A stretch of DNA of 64,000 bases, taken from positions 930,001-994,000 of the forward strand of contig NZ_JBHSTP010000001.1 of assembly GCF_042660285.1 (NCBI RefSeq). Direction: 5' to 3'. The DNA comes from Luethyella okanaganae (GTDB lineage Bacteria; Actinomycetota; Actinomycetes; Actinomycetales; Microbacteriaceae). The notes below the pieces were generated by a model that searched no databases, was not told where the DNA came from, and was given only the letters and a program-made list of their open reading frames with translations. A program made the position numbers and the translations under genes. Positions 31,748 to 40,381 of the stretch are shown here, one piece after another. The number at the start of each line of letters is the position of its first letter. The stretch's first letter is position 1.

Positions 31748-34141
31748 ATGACGGTCGTCGACGTGGTTGCGGGGCTCACCACAGAGGATGTCGCACGACG
31801 GCTTGCCGCCGGCCAGGGAAACAGGGCTAACCAGCCGACCTCCCGCTCGGTGTGGGACATCATGCGTGAGAACGTCTTCACGCTTTTCAACGCCATCCTC
31901 ACCGCGTGCTTCATCGCCGTGCTCGTTCTCGGCGATCTGCGCGACGGCCTGTTCTACGGCGTCGTCGTGGCGAACGCGCTCATCGGCATCGTCCAGGAGC
32001 TGCGAGCCAAGTTCGTGCTCGACCGGCTGGCTCTTCTGGCCTCGCCCGAGGTGGCGGTCAAGCGCGACGGGGCAGTGCTGACGATCCCGCTCGATCGGGT
32101 GGTCATCGACGATCTCCTCGTGTTGCGCCCTGGCGACCAGCTCCCGGCCGACGCCGTCGTCTTTCGGAGCACGGGACTCCTCGTCGACGAGTCCCTGCTC
32201 ACGGGGGAGTCCGAACCCGTTGCCAAGAACGTCAAAGCCCCCCTGCTTTCCGGGTCGCATGTCGTCGGCGGAACCGGCTACGGTGTCGTGACGGCCGTCG
32301 GAGCGAACTCCTACGCCAACAAGCTCACCTCCGAGATCAAGCGACACTCGCTCGTGCACTCCGAGCTCCGGGCGGCGACGAACCGCATCCTCGTCTGGCT
32401 GAGCTGGATTCTCGGACCCGTCATCGTGATCACTCTGATCGGTCGTGTCGTCGCCTACGGCGGAATCCACGTGATCAACGATTTCGGCGACGGCATGTGG
32501 CGGCGTGCTCTGCTCGACTCGGTCGCGAGCGTCGTCGGGATGATCCCGGAGGGCCTGGTGCTCCTCATCAGCCTTGCTTTCGGGGTCGCAGCGATCCAGC
32601 TGGCGCGGCACAAAGTGCTCGTGCAGGAACTCGCCGCCGTCGAGGTGCTCGCCCGCGTCGACGTACTCTGCCTCGACAAGACGGGCACGCTCACGAGCGG
32701 GGAGCTCGACTTCGACCGACTCGAACAGCTTGCACCGCATCTCTCCGCCCAGAGCGAGGTCGCCCTGGCCGCGTTCGGTGCGGATGACGCGGCCAATGCG
32801 ACTGCTCGGGTGCTCGCCGCGCATTTCGGCGCCGCATCCGACGAGAATCGCGCCGCCCGCGTCGCCGCCCGGTTGCCGTTCAGCTCGACGACGAAGTACA
32901 GCGGGGTACAGCTCGAAGACGACGACGGGATCACGGCGTGGCTGTTCGGTGCGCCAGAGCGGCTGCTCGGACGACATCCGGTGGCTCTGGAATCCGCGAC
33001 GGCGATCGCGGCGGAGGGCCGGCGTACCCTCGCGCTCGTTCGAATGGACGGTCCGCTCCCCGCGATCCCGCCGGACAACCCGTCCCGGCTCGACACTCAG
33101 CCGGCCGCCCTCGTGGTCTTCCGCGAGGAGATCCGTGAGGACGCCCAGGACACGCTGCGTTATTTCGCCGAGCAGGGCGTGCGCGTCATAGTGATGTCCG
33201 GCGACAACCCGGTGACTGTCTCGGCCCTCGGACGCCACCTCGGCCTTGACGAGTCGGCCGTCGACGCCTCGGCACTCTCCGATGACGACGCCCTCGAGGA
33301 GGCCCTCGCCCACGCGAGCGTCCTCGGCCGTGTGAGTCCCGATCAGAAGCGCCGGGCCGTAGCGATCCTGCAGGCGCAGGGCCGTACAGTCGCTATGACC
33401 GGCGACGGGGTCAACGACGCGATGGCGATCAAGGACGCCGATCTCGGGATCGCGATGGGAACCGCGACGCCAGCGACGAAAGCGGTCTCGCGCATCGTGC
33501 TGCTCGACAATCGTTTCGACAGGCTTCCCGATGTGCTCGGACTCGGCCGTCGGGTCATCGCCAACGTCGAGCGTGTCGCGAACCTCTTCCTCTCGAAGAC
33601 GGTCTACGGCATCGTGCTCGCCCTCGCCGCGACGGCCCTCGTCGTTCCGTTCCCGTTCCTACCGAGACAGCTCACGCTCGTGTCGACGCTCGCAATCGGC
33701 ATCCCTTCGTTCTTTCTGGCACTTGCACCGAACCGGCGCATCTACACGCCCGGGGTGCTGCGCCGCATCGTCTCCTACGCGATCCCGACGGGCGTCATCG
33801 CCGCAGCGACATGTGTCGTCACGTACCTTCCCATACGGGGGATGGTTCCTCTCGGCCAGGCGCGCAGCGTCACGACCGTCGCACTCTTCATCGTGTCGCT
33901 CTGGATCCTCTGCGTGCTCGCCCGCCCTCTGAGCGGCCCTCGCCTTGCTCTTGTGCTGAGCGTCGCGGTTGCGATGCTGCTGGCCTGCACCGTCCCGTTT
34001 TCGCGAGCGTTCTTCGCGCTCGAGCTGGAGCTGGATCCTGCGCTGCTATGGGGACTCGGTGTCGGGCTTCTCGGCGCAGGCTGCATCGAGGTCATGTATC
34101 GGTTCGCGAAGCATCGCGCCCTCGTGTTCGACCGCATGTGA
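31748..34141 (+). CDS. P-type cation ATPase, CtpE-like
   Basis: A 797-residue membrane pump. The actuator motif LTGES is at residues 151-155, the ion-site helix carries IPEGL (266-270), the phosphorylation site is D310 in DKTGT, and the hinge is TGDGVNDAMAIKDADLG. The PEGL motif and overall length resemble mycobacterial CtpE, which has been linked to calcium uptake; a different cation is possible. It follows the DUF3159 gene by two bases with CGGAGAG as ribosome binding site, so it is probably the last gene of the dut operon. Confidence 0.9.
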   Translation: MTVVDVVAGLTTEDVARRLAAGQGNRANQPTSRSVWDIMRENVFTLFNAILTACFIAVLVLGDLRDGLFYGVVVANALIGIVQELRAKFVLDRLALLASPEVAVKRDGAVLTIPLDRVVIDDLLVLRPGDQLPADAVVFRSTGLLVDESLLTGESEPVAKNVKAPLLSGSHVVGGTGYGVVTAVGANSYANKLTSEIKRHSLVHSELRAATNRILVWLSWILGPVIVITLIGRVVAYGGIHVINDFGDGMWRRALLDSVASVVGMIPEGLVLLISLAFGVAAIQLARHKVLVQELAAVEVLARVDVLCLDKTGTLTSGELDFDRLEQLAPHLSAQSEVALAAFGADDAANATARVLAAHFGAASDENRAARVAARLPFSSTTKYSGVQLEDDDGITAWLFGAPERLLGRHPVALESATAIAAEGRRTLALVRMDGPLPAIPPDNPSRLDTQPAALVVFREEIREDAQDTLRYFAEQGVRVIVMSGDNPVTVSALGRHLGLDESAVDASALSDDDALEEALAHASVLGRVSPDQKRRAVAILQAQGRTVAMTGDGVNDAMAIKDADLGIAMGTATPATKAVSRIVLLDNRFDRLPDVLGLGRRVIANVERVANLFLSKTVYGIVLALAATALVVPFPFLPRQLTLVSTLAIGIPSFFLALAPNRRIYTPGVLRRIVSYAIPTGVIAAATCVVTYLPIRGMVPLGQARSVTTVALFIVSLWILCVLARPLSGPRLALVLSVAVAMLLACTVPFSRAFFALELELDPALLWGLGVGLLGAGCIEVMYRFAKHRALVFDRM

Positions 34142-34187
34142 CCAGGCCTGCCGGATGGCGAGGGCCGGATCGTTCGCTGTGCTAAAG

Positions 34188-34207
34188 TTATCTCGACATC
34201 AAGATAA
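34188..34207. promoter_or_regulatory. Dyad in the acnA promoter, MarR-type
   Basis: TTATCTCGACATCAAGATAA has 6-bp perfect outer arms and an almost symmetric centre. The pattern TATCT-N8-AGATA resembles operators of MarR-family regulators such as TamR, which controls aconitase genes in Streptomyces. A second partial site, TATCGACA, follows directly. The regulator is inferred. Confidence 0.45.
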
Positions 34208-34240
34208 ATATCGACACCGGACGCGGCTGCCATGCGACGG

Positions 34241-34259
34241 GCGACTTAGGCTAACCTTG
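34241..34259. promoter_or_regulatory. DtxR/IdeR-like iron box, one good half, before acnA
   Basis: TTAGGCTAACCTTG contains the half-site GGCTAACCT, which fits the iron-box consensus; the other half matches only at three of eight positions. Iron control of an iron-sulphur enzyme such as aconitase would make sense, but the site is weak. Confidence 0.35.
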
Positions 34260-34340
34260 CTGGCAGGACGCTCGGTCTGGCCACAAGGATTGATGATTGC
34301 CGCCGTGAATCCGGCGGTGTCCAGCAAAGGAGAGGGCTAC

Positions 34341-37187
34341 GTGTCTGCAGTGAACAGCTTTGGAGCAAAGGACACCCTCCGGATCGGCGAGACGGACTAC
34401 GAGATCTTTCGTGTCGACGCGGTCGCCGGCTACGAGAAGCTCCCCTTCAGCCTCAAGGTGCTGCTGGAGAATCTGCTCCGCACCGAGGATGGCGCCAACA
34501 TCACCGACGCCCACATCCGTGCACTCGGCTCGTGGGACCCCACCGCAGAGCCCGACACCGAGATCCAGTTCACGCCGGCTCGCGTGGTCATGCAGGACTT
34601 CACCGGCGTCCCCTGCATCGTCGACCTGGCAACCATGCGCGAGGCAGTGTCGTCGCTCGGCGGCGACCCTAACAAGATCAACCCCCTCGCTCCGGCTGAG
34701 ATGGTCATCGACCACTCCGTTATCGCCGACCTCTTCGGCACCGAGAACGCCCTCGAGCGCAACGTCGAGATCGAATACGAGCGCAACGGCGAGCGCTACC
34801 AGTTCTTGCGCTGGGGGCAGACCGCCTTCGAGGACTTCAAGGTCGTGCCCCCGGGGACCGGTATCGTCCATCAGGTCAACATCGAGCACCTCGCGAAGGT
34901 CACCTTCACGCGCACTGTACGCGATTCAGAAGGTGGAGAAGTGCTCCGCGCCTACCCCGACACCTGTGTCGGCACCGATTCGCACACGACCATGGTCAAC
35001 GGTCTCGGCGTGCTTGGCTGGGGCGTCGGCGGGATCGAGGCCGAGGCGGCCATGCTCGGCCAACCCGTCTCCATGCTCATCCCCAAGGTCGTCGGCTTCA
35101 AGCTCTCCGGTTCGATCCCCGCCGGCGTGACCGCGACGGATGTGGTCCTCACGATCACCGACATGCTGCGCAAGCACGGTGTGGTCGGCAAGTTCGTCGA
35201 GTTCTACGGCTCCGGCGTGGCGTCCGTGCCCCTCGCCAACCGTGCCACCATCGGCAACATGAGTCCAGAGTTCGGCTCGACCGCCGCCATGTTCCCGATC
35301 GATGACGTCACGCTCGACTATCTGCGCCTCACCGGCCGCAGCGAGGAACAGATCGCTCTCGTCGAGGCCTACTCGAGGTTGCAGACGCTCTGGCACGACC
35401 CGGAGAGCGAGCCGGTCTTCAGCGAGTACATGGAGCTCGACCTCGGCACCGTCGTGCCCTCGATCGCCGGCCCGAAGCGCCCGCAAGACCGCATCGAGCT
35501 GAGCGTGGCGAAATCCACCTTCGAGAAGGACTTGCTCAACTACGCGGAGGTCGACCACGACTTGGTAGACCTCGAGACCGCTGAATCGTTCCCGGCCTCC
35601 GACCCGCCCGGAAACTCGCCGGAGGACGAGCACAGTCACCACGCGCACCACCATCACAGCCACGTTCCGGCCACCGCGTCGAACCCGACGCCCGTGAGCC
35701 TGGCCGATGGCCAGACGTTCACGCTCAACCACGGTGCCGTCGCCATCGCAGCGATCACTTCGTGCACCAACACCTCGAACCCCTCCGTCATGCTCGCCGC
35801 CGGTCTGCTGGCACGGAACGCGGCCAAGAAGGGCCTCAAGGTCAAGCCGTGGGTCAAGACCACACTCGCGCCGGGCTCCAAGGTCGTCACCGACTACTAC
35901 GAGAAGGCCGGCCTCACTCCGTATCTCGAAGACCTCGGCTTCTACACGGTCGGCTACGGGTGCACCACGTGCATCGGCAACTCGGGCCCGCTGATCGAGG
36001 AGATCTCCGCGGCCGTCAACGAGAAGGATCTCGCGGTCACCGCCGTGCTCTCCGGAAACCGCAACTTCGAGGGTCGCATCAATCCCGACGTGAAGATGAA
36101 CTACCTCGCGAGCCCACCGCTCGTGATCGCCTACGCCCTCGCCGGGTCGATGAACTTCGACTTCGAGACCGATGCGCTCGGCACGGACACCGAAGGCAAC
36201 GACGTCTTCCTCAGAGATATCTGGCCAGACACGGCCGAGGTGCAGTCCACGATCGACACCTCGATCAACAAGGACATGTTCACGCACCAGTACGCGAGCG
36301 TGTTCGAAGGCGACGAGCGCTGGCGCTCGCTGCAGACGCCCGAAGGCTCCATCTTCGAATGGGACGATGCGTCCACCTACGTGCGAAAGCCTCCGTACTT
36401 CGACGGTATGACCATGGAGACCACTCCGGTCACCGACATCGTCGGCGCCCGGGTGCTCGCGACGCTCGGCGACTCGGTCACGACCGACCACATCAGCCCG
36501 GCCGGCAACATCAAGGCGGACAGCCCAGCCGGTCAGTACCTCGAATCGCACGGCGTCGGGCGCAAGGACTTCAACTCCTACGGCTCCCGCCGCGGCAACC
36601 ACGAGGTCATGATCCGTGGAACCTTCGCGAACATCCGTCTGAAGAACCAGCTTCTCGGAGGGTTCAACAACGGCAATGGCGTCGAGGGAGGCTATACGCG
36701 TGACTTTACGCAGGCAGACGCTCCGCAGTCGTTCATCTATGACGCCAGCCAGCACTACCAGGCAGCCGGCACCCCGCTCGTCATCTTCGGCGGCAAGGAG
36801 TACGGCTCCGGTTCGTCCCGCGACTGGGCCGCGAAAGGCACGAGCCTCCTCGGTGTCAAGGCCGTCATCACCGAGAGCTTCGAGCGCATCCATCGCTCCA
36901 ATCTCATTGGCATGGGAGTCGTCCCGCTGCAGTTCCCGGCCGGCGAGAGCTGGGCGTCACTCGGCCTCGACGGCACCGAGATCGTCTCGATCTCCGGTAT
37001 CGAGAAGCTGAACGAGGGCGTCACGCCCAAGACCGTGCGCGTCACCGCCCTCCCGAGCGAGCACTCGCCCGCAGGCAGGCAGACGATCGAGTTCGACGCG
37101 GTCGTGCGTATCGACACGCCGGGTGAAGCGGACTACTACCGCAACGGCGGCATTCTGCAGTACGTGCTGCGTTCGCTCGTCGCCTAA
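34341..37187 (+). CDS. acnA: Aconitate hydratase
   Basis: A TCA-cycle enzyme that isomerises citrate to isocitrate with a [4Fe-4S] cluster. It is an AcnA/IRP-type protein of 948 residues. Cluster ligands C475 (TSCTNTSNP), C541 and C544 (GCTTCIGNSG) have the spacing of E. coli AcnA. The swivel domain is at the C-terminus (YGSGSSRDWAAKG). Residues of about 430-441 form a histidine-rich insert, HSHHAHHHHSH, not needed for catalysis. The start is GTG 34341 with AAAGGAG eight bases upstream; an ATG at 34292 is less likely. Two candidate operators lie upstream. Confidence 0.97.
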   Translation: MSAVNSFGAKDTLRIGETDYEIFRVDAVAGYEKLPFSLKVLLENLLRTEDGANITDAHIRALGSWDPTAEPDTEIQFTPARVVMQDFTGVPCIVDLATMREAVSSLGGDPNKINPLAPAEMVIDHSVIADLFGTENALERNVEIEYERNGERYQFLRWGQTAFEDFKVVPPGTGIVHQVNIEHLAKVTFTRTVRDSEGGEVLRAYPDTCVGTDSHTTMVNGLGVLGWGVGGIEAEAAMLGQPVSMLIPKVVGFKLSGSIPAGVTATDVVLTITDMLRKHGVVGKFVEFYGSGVASVPLANRATIGNMSPEFGSTAAMFPIDDVTLDYLRLTGRSEEQIALVEAYSRLQTLWHDPESEPVFSEYMELDLGTVVPSIAGPKRPQDRIELSVAKSTFEKDLLNYAEVDHDLVDLETAESFPASDPPGNSPEDEHSHHAHHHHSHVPATASNPTPVSLADGQTFTLNHGAVAIAAITSCTNTSNPSVMLAAGLLARNAAKKGLKVKPWVKTTLAPGSKVVTDYYEKAGLTPYLEDLGFYTVGYGCTTCIGNSGPLIEEISAAVNEKDLAVTAVLSGNRNFEGRINPDVKMNYLASPPLVIAYALAGSMNFDFETDALGTDTEGNDVFLRDIWPDTAEVQSTIDTSINKDMFTHQYASVFEGDERWRSLQTPEGSIFEWDDASTYVRKPPYFDGMTMETTPVTDIVGARVLATLGDSVTTDHISPAGNIKADSPAGQYLESHGVGRKDFNSYGSRRGNHEVMIRGTFANIRLKNQLLGGFNNGNGVEGGYTRDFTQADAPQSFIYDASQHYQAAGTPLVIFGGKEYGSGSSRDWAAKGTSLLGVKAVITESFERIHRSNLIGMGVVPLQFPAGESWASLGLDGTEIVSISGIEKLNEGVTPKTVRVTALPSEHSPAGRQTIEFDAVVRIDTPGEADYYRNGGILQYVLRSLVA

Positions 37188-37203
37188 CGCGCGGGCTTCG
37201 ACG

Positions 37204-37232
37204 GAGAGCGACCGGCTCGGGCGGTCGCTCTC
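37204..37232 (+). terminator. Terminator hairpin after acnA
   Basis: GAGAGCGACCG and CGGTCGCTCTC form a perfect 11-bp stem with a 7-base loop, 17 bases after the acnA stop. The T-run is weak. Confidence 0.75.
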
Positions 37233-37301
37233 AGTCATGAGCGCGTAAACTCATTGGAAGCCGCCGGAGTACGACGGTGACCACAGGAAAGGCGGTCGGG
37301 A

Positions 37302-39218
37302 ATGACCCTTCTTGAGACGATCAGGGGTCCGCGAGACCTCGACTCTCTCTCGAAGGAACAGCTCGTGCAACTGGCCGCCGAGATTCGCGAGTTCCTCGTG
37401 ACCGAGGTCTCGAAGACCGGCGGACACCTCGGACCGAACCTCGGTGTCGTCGAGATGACGATCGCCATGCACCGCGTCTTCGAGTCGCCGCGCGACGCGA
37501 TGATCTTCGACACCGGGCACCAGTCCTATGTGCACAAACTGCTCACGGGGCGCCAGAACTTCTCAACGCTGCGTCAGCAGCACGGCCTGGCTGGCTATCC
37601 GCAGCGATCCGAGTCGGAGCATGACATCGTCGAGAGCTCGCACGCCTCGAGCTCGCTTTCGTGGGCCGACGGTATCTCTCGCGCCTTCGCGATGACCGGC
37701 CAGGGGGACCGGCATGTCGTCGCGGTCGTCGGCGACGGCGCCCTCACGGGTGGGATGACGTGGGAGGCGCTCAACAACATCAGCGACGACAACACCCGCC
37801 GCCTCATCATCATCGTCAACGACAATGGCCGCTCTTACGCGCCGACGATCGGCGGCATGGCGCGCTTTCTCAACACGATGCGCACGCGTCGTAGCTATCG
37901 CAGCCTGTATTTGAGCAGCCGCAGGGCGTTCGACCGGCTTGGTGCGCCCGGCCGAGCGGTCTACCGGGGCATCCGCGGCGGCATGCACGGTTTTCTCAGC
38001 CGTTTCTCGAACAATGAGGCGCTCTACTCGAACCTCGACATCAAGTACATCGGCCCCGTTCAGGGACACGACGTGGCGGCGATGGAGGAGGCGCTGCGGC
38101 AGGCGAAGGGCTACGGCGCCCCCGTGATCGTGCACACGATCACGGAGAAGGGCCGCGGTTACGAGCCCGCCCTCAAGGATTATGCCGATCAGTTCCATGC
38201 CGTGGGTCAGATCGACCCAGAGACCGGCGAGTCGCTGGAGTCGTCCACGGCCGCGTCGTGGACCTCGGTCTTCGCCGACGAGATGGTAACCCTCGCGACC
38301 CAGAACGAACGTCTCGTCGGAATCACGGCGGCGATGCTCCGCCCGACCGGCCTGCACCGCATGGCCGAGCGCTTTCCAGACCGGGTGCACGACGTCGGCA
38401 TCGCCGAGCAGCACGCCGTGACCTCCGCGGCCGGTCTGGCCTTCGGCGGGCTGCACCCCGTCGTCGCCATCTACGCGACCTTCATGAACAGGGCCTTCGA
38501 CCAGGTGCTCATGGATGTCGCACTCCACAAGGCTGGTGTCACCTTCGTGCTCGACCGGGCCGGAGTGACGGGACCGGACGGTCCCAGCCACCACGGCATG
38601 TGGGATCTCGCGATTCTGCAGGTCGTTCCCGGCATCCGGCTCGCTGCCCCGCGGGATGCCACCCGGCTGCGGGAGGAACTCGCCGAGGCCGTCGTCGTCG
38701 AAGACGGGCCGACCGTGCTGCGCTTTCCCAAAGGTGGTGTCGGTGTCGAGTTCGACGCGGTGCGCCGCACGGGCGACGGTGTCGACGTGCTGTGCGAGTC
38801 GGGCAAGGACGTGCTTCTCGTCGCGGTCGGATCGATGGCCGGTCTCGCACTCGACGTTGCCGACCGTCTGTCCGCGCAGGGTATCGGAGCCACTGTCGTC
38901 GACCCGCGCTGGGTGGTGCCCGTGCCGAAGAGCATCATCGAGCTCGCCTCGGAGCACCGCATCGTCGTGAGCATCGAGGACGGTATCCGCGTCGGCGGAA
39001 TAGGGACCCGTATCCGGCAGGATCTGCGTGAGGCGGGCGTCGACACCGCCGTGACGGAACTCGGACTGCCCGACGAGTTTCTCGACCACGCCTCCCGCAG
39101 CCAGATCCTCGAACGGGTCGGCCTCACGCCGCAGCAGGTCGCCCTCGACGTGACCGCCATGATCTCGGGCAGCAAGCTCCCGCATGCGCGCCCGTTGCCC
39201 GAAGACGCCGCCGTTTGA
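37302..39218 (+). CDS. dxs: 1-deoxy-D-xylulose-5-phosphate synthase
   Basis: The first enzyme of the MEP isoprenoid pathway, joining pyruvate and glyceraldehyde 3-phosphate with thiamine diphosphate. It has 638 residues, normal length. The TPP motif GDGALTGG...NDN runs from residue 144 to 175, and H43 (GGHLGPNLG) is the catalytic histidine region. The transketolase-like pyrimidine-binding part has IAEQHAVTSAAGLA. AGGAAAGG lies before the ATG at 37302. The acnA-dxs order is common in actinobacteria. Confidence 0.97.
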   Translation: MTLLETIRGPRDLDSLSKEQLVQLAAEIREFLVTEVSKTGGHLGPNLGVVEMTIAMHRVFESPRDAMIFDTGHQSYVHKLLTGRQNFSTLRQQHGLAGYPQRSESEHDIVESSHASSSLSWADGISRAFAMTGQGDRHVVAVVGDGALTGGMTWEALNNISDDNTRRLIIIVNDNGRSYAPTIGGMARFLNTMRTRRSYRSLYLSSRRAFDRLGAPGRAVYRGIRGGMHGFLSRFSNNEALYSNLDIKYIGPVQGHDVAAMEEALRQAKGYGAPVIVHTITEKGRGYEPALKDYADQFHAVGQIDPETGESLESSTAASWTSVFADEMVTLATQNERLVGITAAMLRPTGLHRMAERFPDRVHDVGIAEQHAVTSAAGLAFGGLHPVVAIYATFMNRAFDQVLMDVALHKAGVTFVLDRAGVTGPDGPSHHGMWDLAILQVVPGIRLAAPRDATRLREELAEAVVVEDGPTVLRFPKGGVGVEFDAVRRTGDGVDVLCESGKDVLLVAVGSMAGLALDVADRLSAQGIGATVVDPRWVVPVPKSIIELASEHRIVVSIEDGIRVGGIGTRIRQDLREAGVDTAVTELGLPDEFLDHASRSQILERVGLTPQQVALDVTAMISGSKLPHARPLPEDAAV

Positions 39219-39273
39219 CGTAGAGCGCGCCCGCGCTAAAGATCTCCCTCCCCACCGAAAGGATCGCACGATC

Positions 39274-40260
39274 ATGAAACACGTCACACTCGGCTCGGGA
39301 GACTCGTCCGGTCTCGACGTCTCACGCCTCGGCCTCGGCTGCATGGGCATGTCCGCGTTCTACTCGGGTGCGAGAGCGGACGACGCGGCGTCGGTCCGCA
39401 CGCTGCACCGGGCCATCGACCTGGGCATCACCTTCTTCGACACGGCCGAGATCTACGGTCCCTACCTCAACGAGGAGCTGCTGGGAAGAGCGCTCGCCGG
39501 AAAACGCGATCAGCTCGTCCTCGCGACCAAGTTCGGCACCCTGCGGCACCGCACCGATGGCTCGTACGGTCTCGACGGAAGCCCCGAGAACGTGCGCCTC
39601 TCGGTCGAGGGTTCGCTCGCCCGGCTCGGCACCGACCACATCGACCTTTACTATCAGCATCGAATGGATCCCGGTGTTCCCGTGGAAGACACGGTGGGTG
39701 CGCTCGCGGAGCTCATCATCGAGGGAAAGATCCGCCACTACGGTCTCTCGGAGGCCGCACCGACCACTATCAGGCGTGCGCACGCCGTGCACCCGGTGAC
39801 GGCACTGCAGACCGAGTACTCGCTGTGGACGCGCGATCCCGAGGCAGAGATCCTGCCGCTCGTCCGCGAGCTCGGGATCGGCTTCGTGCCTTACTCGCCA
39901 CTCGGCCGCGGATTCCTGACGGGGGAGATCCGCTCGCTCGATCAACTCGACGAGAAGGACTTCCGACGCAGCAATCCGCGTTTCGTGGGAGAGAACCTCG
40001 ATGCCAACATCCGCATCGTCGAACAGGTCGACGCGGTGGCGCGGGAGGCCGGTGCGACGCCCGCCCAGGTCGCACTCGCGTGGCTTCTCGCCCAGGGCGA
40101 CGACCTCGCGCCGATCCCGGGAACCAAGCGGATCGAACGCCTGGAGGAGAACGTCGCGGCGGAGAGGCTCATACTCTCCGCCGAGCAGCTTGTGACGCTC
40201 GGCGCCATCGAGCCCGGCGTCGGCGACCGCTATGCGGATATGTCGACCGTCAATCGCTAA
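39274..40260 (+). CDS. Aldo/keto reductase
   Basis: A 328-residue NADPH-dependent oxidoreductase of the AKR fold. The catalytic tetrad is complete: D56 and Y61 in FFDTAEIYG, K86 in ATKFG and H129 in YYQHRMD. The C-terminal cofactor loop reads PIPGTKRIERLEENVAA. It fits the AKR11/13-like group of bacterial reductases with broad aldehyde substrates; the natural substrate is unknown. GAAAGGA lies upstream of ATG 39274. Its end overlaps a DHFR-like gene remnant on the other strand. Confidence 0.93.
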   Translation: MKHVTLGSGDSSGLDVSRLGLGCMGMSAFYSGARADDAASVRTLHRAIDLGITFFDTAEIYGPYLNEELLGRALAGKRDQLVLATKFGTLRHRTDGSYGLDGSPENVRLSVEGSLARLGTDHIDLYYQHRMDPGVPVEDTVGALAELIIEGKIRHYGLSEAAPTTIRRAHAVHPVTALQTEYSLWTRDPEAEILPLVRELGIGFVPYSPLGRGFLTGEIRSLDQLDEKDFRRSNPRFVGENLDANIRIVEQVDAVAREAGATPAQVALAWLLAQGDDLAPIPGTKRIERLEENVAAERLILSAEQLVTLGAIEPGVGDRYADMSTVNR

Positions 40261-40381
40261 GGGGCGGTGTGAACGGCGGCAGCGGTCGCCCGGCTCCGAG
40301 AACGACGGGCATGAGCGTCACCAGCATCTCGTCGAGGTGGCGACGTAGTACTGGGTCTTCGAGATGCGTCCGAGTGGCGAT
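40250..40381 (-). pseudogene. C-terminal remnant of a DHFR/RibD-type reductase
   Basis: Directly after the stop of the hydratase-dehydrogenase gene, and in the same frame, the sequence reads LDEMLVTLMPVVLGAGRPLPPF before a stop at 40250. This matches the end of RibD-C-type dihydrofolate-reductase-like proteins (IDEL...PVLLGGGxPLF). No start codon or earlier part of the domain is present, and it overlaps the end of the aldo/keto reductase gene. It is a gene scrap left by deletion. Confidence 0.5.

Noticed and set aside
34926..36893. Reverse-strand open frame inside acnA
   Set aside because: It lies wholly within the aconitase gene, whose cluster cysteines and length are correct; it is a composition artefact.
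37563..39350. Reverse-strand open frame across dxs
   Set aside because: It is antisense to dxs, with low-complexity Arg/His/Asp content and no ribosome binding site.
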